Origin: Antedon mediterranea
Lineage: Eukaryota; Echinodermata; Crinoidea; Comatulida; Antedonidae
Assembly: GCF_964355755.1 (NCBI RefSeq)
Contig: NC_092671.1
Coordinates: 15,480,501-15,544,500 of the forward strand
Direction: 5' to 3'
Length of the DNA: 64,000 bases
Shown here: positions 14,201-27,029 of the stretch, piece after piece
Layout: each line of letters begins with the position of its first letter
Numbering within the stretch: position 1 is the first letter of the stretch
Notes under the pieces: generated by a model
Seen by the model: only the letters and a program-made list of their open reading frames with translations
Databases searched by the model: none
Told to the model about the DNA's origin: nothing
Translations under genes and position numbers: made by a program

Positions 14201-17200
14201 CATTGAATACGATGTATAAATTAGATTATATTTATATATTTCATGTGTAATTTTATGTACGGCTACGCCTATAACTGGGTAGGCCTACGCATATGGATTA
14301 TTATTTGCTAGTCATTGCGACTTTCTTGTAACCAGAATCAATTTGAGGGCGGATACGTCCGCTTATTTTATAATGATAAAAAAAAGAATAAAATGATGGC
14401 AATTTTTCATAAACGCGACAAGCTATCTTGCAAACCAGGTAAACTGCGTATAATTTTTACAATTATTCCGAATGCAAACAATACAATGTAATAGTAAACA
14501 ACTTGTGTGAATGCTGTCCTATTTTATTTAATATTAGAACTTAAACATTCGTTTACACGCGGTAACCACAATTCGAATTCTACGTTTCAAGCGAAGAATA
14601 TAACTTCTTATTTTTAAATTCAATATTATGCGATGAGAAAAAACTGCCTTCCCTCGCCTACTTGCTGTGTTGAATTTCTATTATCAATACATTAATAAAT
14701 GGCGGCATTAGTACATCATGCATGACAACTTAATGATGGCTACTGTATTATCTAAATTCTTAAATGATACAGTAGAGAATAATTACAGCAAATTTATGAA
14801 AGTGAAATTGTTTAGATATATTGCCTTAATACTACATGTAGAAAAACAAGGTCAAGTAGTCTGAAAATATTATGATAACACATAGGCCTACGATTAAAAT
14901 ATCGTGATCAAGTTGTTACTGTTACATGATTTAAACCACAAATTGAATAAGATGACATGTCATCGTTAAATAAAATAACAACAATATTCAATATATTCTT
15001 TTTATGAATTGTTAAGAATATCAATGTATGTCCTGATGTGTAGACTTAATGCAAGCAAAAATATTTTAATCTCAACGATTATAAGCAATGTCTTAGTTAA
15101 GTCGAAGATGCTCTCCAGTTGGAATGCCATCCTGAGATGAGTAGTAGTAATTTTGTTTATTTTATTTATTTCATTTATATGTAATTTACTTTCTATGGAC
15201 CAGAGTTTCCGAAATAAAAGATTGAATGAATGAATGAATGAATAACAACAAAATGTGTTTACGTTCCGAAAAGTTTTCCATCAAAACACATTATTCCTTT
15301 TAATATTAATAGTAGGTCTACATTTGTTTACGTTTTAGTTATTTATTTATATCTATATTTCTTATACATATTTGAGATTTCTTATCTCAATACAGAAACG
15401 TATACAAATACAATTAACACACATAAAAATAGTAGGTAAGTAGGTAAATGAACCAAAAAAATGACAGTCAACTATATCAACAAGTTATTGATTTACTAAA
15501 AATAAAATAATTGTAATGTGTAGGTGTATACAGATTCGTATTCATACTCATCTGAAAATGTTGTTTTCCTGTTTTGTTTTCTCCTCGATTTGACACCAGA
15601 GTGGTGAACAATGAACAAATGGTAGAATGTGCTAACATGCTCCGTTGTAATGGTTAATAGCCATAACCAATAATTGACATTTAAAAAAAAACTCAAATTA
15701 AACTACGCAATGCTTTTTACCGTCGGAATGCAATTTTCTTCAAATTTGAATAAGATCACTTTAAATTCGAGATTAATCTACGGTACGTCATATGTAACAT
15801 AGATAGTTTCTCCAATTCTTTTATATCTGTTATTGTCAACATTCACTTCAACCATTTCCTTTATTTATTGACATACGATGATTAAAAACGCTCAACAACG
15901 TCATAATGACGTCAGTCGGTTTATTTTTAGCTCTTAAATTTCTTAATCGTTATAATTGCAACAGCCTATGTACTCGAACGACCCTTGACCATTGGTTATT
16001 GATTGTAACAAACAAAATTGAATACGGTAAATGCGGCGGAGCATCCGACTCGCGCAGCTGCTACTGATGGGTGATATATGAAATAGATGTAAAGAAAATA
16101 GTTTTACGTCTGCGTACGATAGATCAAGATCACATCATATGACATTCAAGAAAGACATTAAAATGAATTAAAATGTTTCAATAATTGATCTTTTTCTTGG
16201 ATATTCACATTGGAAATGTAGAATATATTTTAAAAAAGAATTAGGCCTATATCAACTTATCCAAATAATGTACTTAGGTCTATTGGTCAATGATATAATT
16301 ATGTGTCTTGGCCTAAGTTATGGGAAGGTGTGGTCATCATAGACGCCTAACTGTACTTTTAAAAATCATAATCTAAGTATCTGTGTAGTGTTTACTTACC
16401 CGATAACCTATTACAGTATTTAGGCCTATACCTTAACTCAATTATAATAAATGTTTTTCTTTTTCTAATCTGTAACAGATAATAACCCAGCCTTACAGAC
16501 AGCAGCAGAAAGCTCAGAAGAACAAGGTGCAAAATCAGAAGAAGAATCAGAGAACAAAGAAGTTGTAGATTACCAAACGATCCAGAAGGATAGTGACAGT
16601 AAAGTAAGAAAAGAAAAACAGGAAAATGAAGTTTTTGATCAAAGTAAGTATTTTAGTTAGATAAAACTAGAATATATAATAATGATATAAATTTTTGTTT
16701 GTTTCTTGTGAATCGTAAATTCATAATAATAACCATAATAACGTGTAGGTCTATAGTGTAGTGATTTTTACAACAAACAAAATTAATTATAAAATTGGAG
16801 TAATGATAAAAAAAAAAAATATTGACTATTAATTGATTGACTATTATTGAAAAAATTAAAAAGTTGAATAATAAAATACTGAATAAATACAATGTTTTAT
16901 TAGAGGATAGTAATATATTGATCTTGCTTGTTTTTGTGTCCATTAAAAAAAACCTTTTGGAGTGAGCATCGGCGTCAGTCCACATACTCCGTGTAGATAA
17001 TGTCCACATACTCCGTGTAGATAATGTCCCAGTTCGAAGCGCCCTTAACGTAACATTTATTATTGAAAATGATGATAGTAATAACAGTGAGTTTCTATTA
17101 AAGTGATACGTGCTGCTCAGTAAAAGCGTGTCATCTAATGTAAAGCGTAGGTTATTTGAGTGGGCACGGTGCGGAATATTACTAACGCTAAATGTATCTT

Positions 17201-20200
17201 AATTTCATTCAAATTCCCCATTATTTTCATTTAGTAAACTAAATCTTTTCCAATATTATACTGCATATGCCTAAGGTATAGTCATAAATAAGATTCATGT
17301 ATCGCCCTTAGTAACATATTTCGATATTCGAGATGAATCGCCGAATTGATTACATGATTTGATAATATAATAAAGGTAATATAACAAGGTATACATTCCA
17401 AAATAATTATATAAGATTATGAGAACGATTTTGTATCTTACTTATTAATACACAGATATGGCGCCGGGTCACATTATCTCCATATCATTGTACAGTACTG
17501 CACTCTTTTTTCATCTTATATACTTTGTAGATGTATTTTGAATTGATGTTAAATAAACGATTCTACAATCATTAATTAAATGCTCATTTATGTTGTTAAA
17601 TGTCGTCTGCTAAAGCATAGGCTTTAGCAATCAGCGTTACGTGACATAGCGTTAGGTTAATGTCGTTAGAACATTTCGAGATGCATGCGTCAGTACGAAT
17701 TAATCACACCATATCACGTTTTGTATGTAATTATACATTTTAGTTAGCTCTTGTTTTCAACTTCATTCCTAATAACACCATCTTTGATATTGATTGTACT
17801 GTAATTAAATGCTAATATATTCAATCAGTTCCTCTTCTCAATGTAAAACTATAAATAGATTTGCAAAGAATCTATGTAGGGCCTAAGCCCGAATATTCAA
17901 AACCTACACGCGAGATTATTATTTTTGCATAAAATTGCTCGAATACAATTTTGTTATCTATATTTCATGGCAATAGTGAATCTATATTAAGTGATGTATA
18001 TTTTAATATAACCTCTGTCTATTTTTTAAATACTTTAACTTTTTATATATGTCAAATATTCAAAATCGAAAAACACAAACAAAATTTTAGGCTGCAGTGA
18101 AAGTTGTTGACAATGAACGTTGATATAGATTATTGTAACAATTGTAAGGTATAAAATAAAAGTGAGTGAATCTCACAAAAGACAAAAAATGCCTAAAATG
18201 AGAATAAAATAGAATTTAAAAAAAAACAACATTTTTACGAAAGAATAAAATTGTTCGCGTTTGTACAGTACATTCAGAAAGAGGAATTCTCGTTACGCTC
18301 CTATTCAATATTTTTTCATAGGCCTAGCTATTGATTTCTGTTAGACCTAAGTTTATTAATTCATTTTTTTAATAAAAAGAACAACCTCCTGTGCTCTCAG
18401 ACGAAGAAGCTGACCAGTTGATGATGTTAATGAGCGACCCAGTTGCAATTGCAGAATATCTGGCCGTTAGTGGCGACATAGTTGGTTTTCTGGAAGTTCT
18501 CGATACACTTCAGATGAATGGCTTTGTAAGTAACGCATCTTTATCATTATCCAGTCCGCCCATGCTGGCTAGGTTTTAGGTCTGAAGCTATTTTTTCAAG
18601 AAGTGAGCGTTTCTTGAAGCCACATCTTATTTTTGGTAAGACTTCTAAACGTTGCGACCGATTGACTTGCGAGCTGCGCCAACTTGTGCCCCCTACCTAG
18701 GGAATTGTAGTTCATATTGTAGCGATATAACTATACAACAGACTATAGACTACTCCTTGATTACTTTGTGTTTAATTCAAACATGAAATTGAATTTCGTT
18801 TTAAATCTTTCGTATGACTTTTTTCGAATAAGTTGTTCGTTCAATAGTCTCACCGCAGTCGCGTAATGGATTGTCATGATCATGTTTAGGGCTAGCTAAG
18901 GGCTGGCAACTGTATCTGCAAACGTAATGATTTCAATTCATAGCGTGGTGTCAAAGCCTTTGCAAACATTAAAACTGTAGCACCATTTTGTTAAACACCA
19001 CCGTAGAGAATTAAAATGTTTAAGATTACTTGATTTTGTTTACATTGTTATTTTACATCTCTGTTATGATGAGTTGTGAAATTATCCACATTGGCCTAAT
19101 TAGAAGCACTAACGTGCGTTATTAAACAATTTGTTGATCTATGTTTTCTGAACTTACGTCAACAAGACGTTAAATGATGGCGCATGGATAAAATGAATGA
19201 TTGATGTAAACGGCGTTTGGCACCGGTGCGTTTGGCGGTACAACTTAGATTTTAGGTCGTTTATTAAAGGTCGCCTATTAATTAAAATTATATAAGGTAA
19301 AAAACAAATTGATAGTTTATTGAAATAAATTGTACCATTTACGTAGGCTACAATGAAAAGTCGTTAATTCTAATATAGACTCGCGTATGTTCATCATTAT
19401 AGTGAGTATTACAGTTGATTTGTTTATTTTGTTTAGATCGATGGTAAAGTAGTAGATCGACTGAAGAACGAGGTCTCGAGTGAACTCGATAGGCTGCTAA
19501 TTGAAAAAGATGCCGAAGAAAATCAGATGTATGAAAATGAGGTTTACCCAGCTCCGCCTCAGGTACTACATTGATATTAATTGTCTCATTGACAACAAGT
19601 CATCATTAATATCAGCTGATCCAGCTAATGAAACATCAGTTATCGAGGCCATTTATTCCATTGTTTACATAAAGAAGTTGATTCGGATTTTCCTTTTAGG
19701 TCATGAGAAATACTTAAAATGTATTGAACTGTATTTCTCTATGTGTTGGTGTATCATATCTTGTTAAATAACCATTTGATGAAAAGTGTAAAGCTTTGTC
19801 TACACTATCCAAATATGGACACGATGATGTCATGTCACTACCATATTTGGGCATATCACTACCATATTTGGCTTTATACAATGTGGTAAATTGACTCTGG
19901 AGTCCTCAATATTGTAGCCTGCAGTGACGATTACCATTTAATACCCACGTTAGCCCCACCCAAGAGTGGGCAAATACGACATTTCTTCGAAATAAACTAA
20001 AATCATCCGCATAAAGATATAGTTTAATTATGCAAGCACTTTGTTAACATCGTTGCTCGCAATCTTTTTGGATTCCTTATTTAATCTATCATTGTCAACG
20101 GCATTAATGCTATTTTACGAAAGTCATCGTTTTATTTTTATAATTCGTAGAAATTAGATTATGTATAAATCGGTGAGCTGTTAGTGAATTTGTGTGTATA

Positions 20201-23117
20201 GTGTTTGGTTATAGGAAACCTGATACTATTTTAATGGCTAATGCATTTTCAAATTTACACAACACACTCTTCGTGTCATGCGTTTTCATCAACTAACCAA
20301 ACATAGCATTTGAAAGAGTTGACAAAATACACAATACAAGAAAATTATACAGTATCGTTTATGTTTAAAAGATGGACATTTAATATTGAATAACATCATT
20401 ATTCTAATTAAACGGTAAATTATTTTGAACATATCATGAATTCAACGGATGTGGTCTGAAATGAAACAAAAATAGAATTCAATTTGTATTTCAATTAATT
20501 TTCTAGAATGAAGTATACATGGAAAATGAGATGTTAAACATTATCAAGCAAATAATGACGCTACCTGTTCTTACCCCAGGAGAAGTTTATCAAGCTATGC
20601 TATATGAAGGTAATTTAACAGCAGTTTAAATCTACCGAAAAACAACCAACGTTATTTCGGTATTATTTCGGTAATATCCTGTCCATACATAATACAAAAA
20701 TTACCCTAAAGGCCAATTTACACAAACGAGCGGTAACGCGAATAAAAAATATAGAATCTATATCTATCTATCTATGGCCATTTTTCAGGATAGATGCAGA
20801 TAGTACGTGGGACAAGCTAAGCAGTTTTTGGCTTGCCGTTAGCGCTTGTCCGTAAATCTTGCCTGTATAAAAGTCTTTGTGACACTCCCATTAAGGACAC
20901 ATCCGTGACACGAACAAGAGACAATGTTTTAACACTAAAGACCAACAACTATTCAAGGGAAACCTCTATTAAGTGAACACTTTGTTAAATCCTGAACGTA
21001 TCTCCTTAACAGGTTTTATTGTAGTATTAAATGTAAAGTTTTATCGTTTTTACAGGAGCTTCTGATTTGGTAGCGTCTGTAGCAGGATTGGTATATCAGA
21101 GGATAATTGAAAGAGAAATAACGCCTGAAGCCGGCGTCAGTCTTGTAGGTATGTATTCGTGTGCCGAAGATTTAATAATATTAATAATGTATAACGTTGG
21201 ATTAAGACATTATGATAACATCACGCTAGACGCTAAACAATTCTTTTTCACACACAAAAATGGTGTGGAGAAAAAAACATAATTGCGTCACGGCAAAATT
21301 CGGATACGATGTCATACTAATTATACGATGTAGGCCTACTGGTAAACTTAACGCATCCAGATTTTAAAGGAGTTACCTCACTTTTCATAGGAATAAACTC
21401 TACTACAGGGCCCGCCCCGGTCAGCTGACCATGCCGTTTTGTCCCCACCTTCAGAAGGCCATAATCTCTATGCTTATACCGTTTTCATGAATCTATGGCA
21501 TTTAGTCATTTACTGTTACGTTTCTACGAGTTCTGACATCAAAAATGTTATTCATTAAAGTACAACTAATAGAGTAATACATATCAAACTAACTTTGTTG
21601 ACATTTGTTTGATACATAGCCGCAGTGTTTCAACTCAGTCTACCAAACGAATACATTCCAGAGGACGTCACGGATGAAAGTTTCTACGAAGACGCGTTCC
21701 TCGACTACGTCTTAGAGACAATGTCGCAAGATGAAAACATGATCAATAATGACGTAATTGATAATGACGATGACAGCCAAGAAGAAAACGTTGAAGATAT
21801 ACCGCTTAAAAACTCTGCTGGAAAACAAATCGGAGAAGAACAAAAGGTGCATAGCTTAAAGCCATTGAAAACGAAGGAAGGAAAGACAATCGGGAAAGAG
21901 GTTCACGACGAATTTAATATCCAGGCAGAAGATGGCGGCGGTAGTTTAGAGGAGGAGTTACAAGATATCGTGATGGGTGACGGAAACCAGGGTAATTACT
22001 TACTGAGCATTCATATTTTTAACACTCATAGTGTCTCTGGAATGTGATTTGTTACAATACGTTTTTAACCTTGTTAAAGATTTGTAATGTTAGGCCTACT
22101 GTTTTATACTTTTTTGTCATTTTTAGTCCTTTGTATATGTATCTTTTAATCGGATTTGCTGACAACCGACATTTCTTTGTTTTTAACGAAGACAAATAAA
22201 ATTTCTTGTATCTTGTGTCAAATGGTTTAACAAAATATAAAATGTAGTCTTCATGTTTGCTATGTAGGCCTATTCTGTATTTAAACATTGCTTGATGCCC
22301 TAACCAACATTTAAATTCTGTGTTAAAATAATGTTAACGCTACTAAAGCAAATGCTACATGCCTACAGAAGGGGTATACTGTATGTAAGCTGAAAGAAGG
22401 GCTGGGTTTAGGTGGTGGTATAATTTTAATTTGTTATCAGAACTCATGTAGGCCTATAACAATTGAATTTCTACTTTTATTTTGACTTCAGATACAAATG
22501 GAAAATCGTCATCGGAATCGGAAAATCTCGAAGGTTTTGGCTCAGGTGAATCGGAAATTGAGTATTTACTTGAAGGAAAAGGTACGCCTATTATTTGGAA
22601 TTACATTCTAAATTTATAGTTTGTGTAACGGGCTTTGAAGGGTGTGGAGAAGTTGTGTATGCCTCACATGCGTCACAAAGGAGGGCGCCGTCCATTTCTT
22701 TATACGATTTTTTGTTGAACAAAACGGATTAAGATAGGACACAATTCCAAAAATTAGTCGTGTATAACTGTTATTTAATCCTTCGTATTTCTGATTGATA
22801 GGGCCCCCTGCTTTTAGAGAATTTTTGATTGCGCGACGCAAAGACTACAATCATCTGCGTCTACGGCAAACATAGTACCTTTTGTAAACACAATAAAGCT
22901 ACGGTAACATAATGCCAAATTGGTTTGTAAATTGTAGTACCGTCTGTTTCTTTGACGCCTTTTCTAATCGAACACCTGACTCCATTTTATGTCTAAATGC
23001 ATTTTTATTGTTTACATTATTCTTATAGATATGGAAGAGCTACCTGACATGTTGAAGATGAAGTTAAAGAATTACTTTAAAGCCGTAGATAATGCAAATT
23101 CCAAGCTACACAAGTAA
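5274..23117 (+). CDS. Secreted acidic protein, about 454 aa, 11 coding exons, family unknown
   Basis: Coding exons: 5274-5349, 13232-13266, 13886-13955 (or to 14054), 16479-16643, 18380-18525, 19437-19562, 20507-20609, 21056-21148, 21620-21991, 22492-22581, 23029-23117 (stop TAA 23115-23117). All junctions are GT-AG, the phases agree, and the sum is 1365 nt with no internal stop. The start ATG at 5274 gives a signal peptide (hydrophobic core FIWILVLVAVTYS, then APAR). The mature chain has no cysteine that I noticed. It begins with a Glu/Ser-rich segment (about 35-115), then a helical-looking middle (about 116-280, from VLSDEEADQLMMLM), a second acidic stretch, and a C-terminal tail with FGSGESEIEY, which resembles an acidic Ser-Gly glycosaminoglycan site. 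Dibasic sites are nearly absent, so a classical neuropeptide precursor is unlikely; a granin-like or matrix protein is possible. The 7.9-kb intron 1 could hide an exon. Confidence 0.75.
5795..5825. repeat. (TAA)n microsatellite
   Basis: About nine uninterrupted TAA/ATA units in intron 1 of the acidic secreted-protein gene. Confidence 0.9.
5948..6280 (-). mobile_element. MITE, TTAAAGATGTATTGTCC family
   Basis: The ends are inverted: near 5965 the sequence reads TTTTAAAGATATGTTGTCCC and near 6258 GGGGACAATACATTTTAAA. The interior, read on the minus strand, aligns by eye with 29674-29875 (shared blocks ACAAAAGAAACGG and TATTTTTTGCTTT). Other members are at 25981-26549. It lies in intron 1 of the acidic-protein gene. 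Confidence 0.7.
7430..8092. repeat. 52-bp minisatellite, about 12.7 units
   Basis: The anchor TATCTTAATC (TAGCTTAATC in the last unit) starts at 7481, 7533, 7585, 7637, 7689, 7741, 7793, 7845, 7897, 7949, 8001 and 8053, exactly 52 bases apart with no insertion or deletion. Each unit also contains variants of ATCACCATCACAACCATCAT and TTCCKTCATCG. Units differ only by point changes. It is in intron 1 of the acidic-protein gene and, as 52 is not a multiple of three, is not coding. Confidence 0.93.
9078..9250. mobile_element. PIF/Harbinger-like MITE, complete copy (173 bp)
   Basis: Same family as 44-222. It starts AGCGTGGTTCCCACTAG and ends AGTGGGAACCAAGCT, flanked by TTA direct repeats at 9075-9077 and 9251-9253. 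Located in intron 1 of the acidic-protein gene. Confidence 0.82.
12150..12202. repeat. Short tandem duplication
   Basis: The phrase TCACAAATCTTAGCTTCAA occurs twice in a row. Small local duplication without coding role. Confidence 0.7.
12700..12797. repeat. Overlapping inverted repeats able to form alternative hairpins
   Basis: AGCTTTC at 12700 pairs with GAAAGCT near 12753 across a mismatched T-rich/A-rich stem. The same right arm, as GAAAGCTTTCCGAT (12753-12766), pairs perfectly with ATCGGAAAGCTTTC ending near 12795. One central arm therefore has two possible partners. Probably a degenerate foldback MITE. Confidence 0.7.
13015..13078 (+). repeat. tRNA-related SINE fragment
   Basis: GTCGCAGGTTCGAATCCCGCC at about 13041-13061 is a good RNA polymerase III B-box/T-arm match, followed by AGAGACAATTTTT. 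The upstream part does not fold into a convincing tRNA, so I call a SINE head rather than a tRNA gene. A related end is near 27030-27112. Confidence 0.45.
13950..14130 (+). repeat. 33-bp minisatellite starting at the exon 3 splice donor
   Basis: Units of GGTAGGCCTACTCCTAGCC plus an AATTAATAATACA-like tail repeat about five times. The repeat begins at the exon 3 boundary. GT donors lie at 13956, 13989, 14022 and 14055, spaced by 33 bases, so all are in the same phase. The reading frame stays open through three units (repeat GRPTPSLINNT) and then stops at 14069-14071. The fourth donor (ACAG|GTAAGG) fits the consensus better than the first (ACAG|GTAGGC). Confidence 0.85.
15150..15245 (+). repeat. 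3' tail of a LINE-like retroelement
   Basis: TGGACCAGAGTTTCCGAAAT followed by AAAAGATTG and a (AATG)n run is the style of ending seen in CR1/L2-type LINE remnants. No reverse-transcriptase reading frame remains. Confidence 0.5.
16978..17028. repeat. Two-copy tandem repeat, 24-25 bp
   Basis: The phrase CCACATACTCCGTGTAGATA occurs twice in a row in an intron of the acidic-protein gene. Confidence 0.85.
19786..19885. mobile_element. MITE fragment, GTCTACACTATCAAACT family
   Basis: It begins AAAGCTTTGTCTACACTATC and continues ATATGGACACGATGATGTCA, then two ACCATATTTGG phrases. The right terminus is missing. Complete relatives are at 42575-42740, 50294-50454 and 63730-63896. Confidence 0.75.
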
Positions 23118-25980
23118 TCTCAAGCCGGACACAAACCTACGTCGTTTTATGTTGTAGTTAAATCATTATTCCGCCCAACCCTCTTGGTTATTCCTTATTG
23201 ATTTTTTTTTATAAAAAGCTTTAAAAACATTTATCGATGAGTATTAGTAGTATAAATTAAGATGTTTCAGAAATTCCATTCAGAAATATCTAAAAACATA
23301 TAAGATAAATTTTAACAGAAATCCGCCAATAGTTGTCGTTTACACATTTTGTACACATACTATACTGTATACATTTTTTTACGATGGTACCACAAGCGTG
23401 TCAGAATGCACATCTTTTAAAACTTAAAAAAAAATAAATATACAAAATTACTTCTTAGAAAGGGACAACTATAAACTTTTCATAAGTGGAAAAATACTTT
23501 TCTCAATTGGAACAATTGATACGATAGAGAGTTGCTTTGAATATCCCATTGCAAGTACAAATAGTAAGTGTATGATTTATTCAGAAGTGCAATTACAAAA
23601 GTTTCTCTTCTAGAGGAGCTAATTTCCACACCGTATTTCAATCATTGTTATGGCTGGTGCTAGTGTTATTGCTCAACTAACAGAAAGACGCTGACTTCGA
23701 ACTAACCAACAAACTACAATTAACAGGGAAATACTAGATTTGAATTTTGTATAATTTCTGTTAACGACTTTTAAAAGGTTTAAACGTCTTACTAAGCAAC
23801 ATCAGTTAAATTATTATTGTATTTGTTTATTATTCATTACCTTGTATTGCTTTAACATTAAAGTTAACCAATGACATCTTTTAACTATTGTAGCTATAAA
23901 TGCTGTATTGTACCGGTAATCATAAAATCAATTTGTGACGTCTCATTGTCGTCATTACGTCAATCGGCGTCATTACGGTCGCCGCGACGCATTATTGATA
24001 TCAGTGAGAATCTCTTATTCAATGTATTTCGTGTCGTTTGGTCTGTAAATGTAATCTTTAATTATTTTTTTAAGACATACTCGAACTCTGTAATATAATT
24101 ATTCATATCAGTGACTAGAATGTAGAAATCACAAGCGTTGGTTCCAGGAAAGGGAGTCCCTCTCCAAACTTTCTTATACCGGTCCTACCTTTCGTCGGTT
24201 GCTCGCAAAAATAACACGCCAATAATAGCGTTCGTTTCTTGTGTGTAAGGTTCCCACTTTGAAAGTGAATATGTACTGGCTTTAAACAGTTCACCGTGAT
24301 CTATAGGCCTACCCACCGCACTCTCTTTCCTGGATATTACGTGATGCCTATAGTTAGTTAATAGTGTGCTACACATTACAAATACATTATGTAGTTATTT
24401 GGCCAAAACAATATTTGAAATATTCCTTAAATAATATGCTCATACGTAATACAGAGATTAACATGAACCTGCAGGGCCTGCAGTAGTAGGTTTATATAAA
24501 AAAACGCTCTCTGGCAAAACGTAAAATAATAACACAATGCTAAGATGTGACATATATGAAGGTATAGTAAACTCCATGGTAGGCTACATAGTAATGAAAT
24601 ATAGTATATCGATGTATGCTTACAGAATGCACGTCTTATTGCTTAATTATATTTGTGATGTTTTGTAAAGGAGAAATATAACTATTTTATGTAATATTGA
24701 TCGATATATAGATTTTACCAAGGAATGAGAGTCACACTTCTACAGAACACGTGCTGATTGTCAAAATGTTTCAATTCAAATATCAACACGTGTTTACCGT
24801 TAAAACACGTGACGTGTGTGCCTTTAGGGATGATAAATAATGTTGCCAGAAAGTTTATGTAAAGTATATTTTGAAATTTAACTATAATGCTTTGCTATTT
24901 TTGGTGTATATAATTACATTTTTGATATTTCACTGAAGATTGTAATCGTTTTGGTGCAAGGTCTGTAAAATAAAACAAAAATCATGTGCCAGATATCAAA
25001 TTTGGAAAAGTATTTAAATAGTCACTCGCAGTAGACAAATATGACGAACTTAGGAGGAAGTTTTTCATTAATTTCTACGAATTCAGATCTGTAAAGTTTT
25101 GCAACAGCAAGTTGAATGTTATCATATTGGTTTAACCGGATGCCTCTGTGTAGTACTTTCATCTGTCAAAGAAATTTATTGATTATAATTAAGCTCTACT
25201 TTCATTGTATATTATTATTCCAATTTGCCAAAAAAAATGAACGAATTTTGTCGATATCGACGAAATAGGTTGTGGATTGATCACGGGCCGAGTTAAATAT
25301 TCATAAATATGGAAAACATAACTCCGAGTAGGGCCTAGTTTGGTAACACACAATAACTACAAAAACAATGGAAAGAGCTGATTATCAGTTATTAGTGAGG
25401 TGTGTTTGTGGGAGGGGATAATTATTAGCGTGTTGATGCATCGGCCTTTGTTTGTTTCATTTTCATAGCTGTGGCAGTGACAGTTAAATTGATATCTATG
25501 AGTATCTAACTCTAAGTTGGGTTGTAGAAATTGCATTAGCGCCCTCAAAAAGGTTATGAAGACAAGCGAATGAAGTGAAACACGTAATTCTTTGAGTGAA
25601 CATAAATTATAATTGACTTCGCCTTTGTGCACCAATTGTGTACTGCTGTTAAATCATTAGTTTTTTTATAACATAGATAATAATAATGGTGATACAAATT
25701 TACTGAAAATCACATCTTCCTGTTGTTATCAGCCCCACAAAATCTACAACATGGTGACAAGTTACATTACACAACATTCACAAAACATTTTAAGCCTACA
25801 TAAAAAAAACGCCGAAAAAGACAGACAAAACCAATTAAGTTACAATAAAGGTTTTAAAAATACTGTACTGTAGGCTATTCTACTTTTGTTACTTAATTAT
25901 TTAAAATTTAAGTACAGTAACTTATAATTTAGAATTATTGCAAAAATAAGCCTACAAAGTGGAAACACACGTTTAATCGT
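23118..25980. other. Intergenic between the acidic-protein and Ly6-like genes
   Basis: The 3' flank of the acidic-protein gene holds an AATAAA-type motif near 23434 that may be its poly(A) signal. No further coding exons were found. Three CACGTG E-boxes are clustered at 24748-24811, and the small palindrome CCTGCAGGGCCTGCAG lies near 24470. Confidence 0.5.
24748..24811. promoter_or_regulatory. Cluster of three CACGTG E-boxes
   Basis: CACGTG occurs at 24748-24753, 24787-24792 and 24806-24811. This is the canonical core for bHLH factors of the USF/MYC/MITF/CLOCK type. A function is inferred only from the clustering, about 3 kb upstream of the Ly6-like gene. Confidence 0.35.
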
Positions 25981-26549
25981 TTAAAGATGTATTGTCCCTT
26001 GAAACACACAAAAAAATGAAGGTCAAAATATTCTAAATTTAAATTGGCCATATATAATTATAGTAATATTAAAGTTATTCACTTTAAGTCAAAAATTCGA
26101 GCCAAAAACAACAAGTTTACGTATAATTAACAGGTAAATTTAGTTTGATTACATTTCGTCTGGAAAATCGTCGCGAGCGAAAGTAAACAAAGACTTCAAA
26201 CCACGAGTACGCATTATGCATGATGCTAATTAAGATTGTTTATTACAACTCGTCACGGTCACTCGTCAAGGTATTTTCACACAGATCGTAAGGAAGTTTT
26301 ATGATTATGCATACAGAGTGGCCAAAGAGCGTTTCATTATGGGATATGTTTTGAGCGAAAACTTTGACTGGAAGTCAAAGTTATTTTTTTAACGAAAAAA
26401 CGTCTGTATTTCAGTTAAATGATTTTTTTTTCGACAAATTTTTGGTGATAGTTAATAACTATTATGACACTTCAAAATGACCCACCTTTTTTCAAAATCT
26501 TTTATTTTTTTTTTTTTTTTAATTAGTCAAAGGGACAATACATCTTTAA
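25981..26549. mobile_element. MITE, TTAAAGATGTATTGTCC family, full length (569 bp)
   Basis: The left end TTAAAGATGTATTGTCCCTT (25981) and right end AAGGGACAATACATCTTTAA (to 26549) are near-perfect inverted repeats. The interior is AT-rich and non-coding. The terminal TA may be the target duplication, as in Tc1/mariner, but this is ambiguous. Confidence 0.8.
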
Positions 26550-27029
26550 CGAAACAAAAGTAATAGTTTCGAGAAAGTTTTCTCATGATTAATTTTTGTT
26601 ACTTAAAAGATAAATATGCATGATCACTCTCAGACGCAAAGTTCCTGGAACCACCAGTAGGTGGTGCTGTACACTACTAAAACTTTTACGGAACACTCAA
26701 TACTTTCGTAGTGAGAAATCAGCCTAGGGCCTAATGACTTAAAATGCCCCAGATATGTATGTTGTAGCCAACATGTTGACATTGTATCGCATGGAACGCC
26801 TTAGGATGGTTTTAAGAGGGTTGGAAACGCTGAAAAACATACGAAACACCATCTTACCCAAAAAGTGAATTTTATGATTTTATTTAAAAAGGATGTGACG
26901 TCACAAACAACGTCATCTTTGGCATGTCTTCGGAAGCAACGTCTTCGGAAGCATTGGGATGCTCGGAAATGCCACCCAAACAAAGTTCAAGAAAAGATGT
27001 CAACTCTGTTCTAATTGGTCGGTTTTAAT

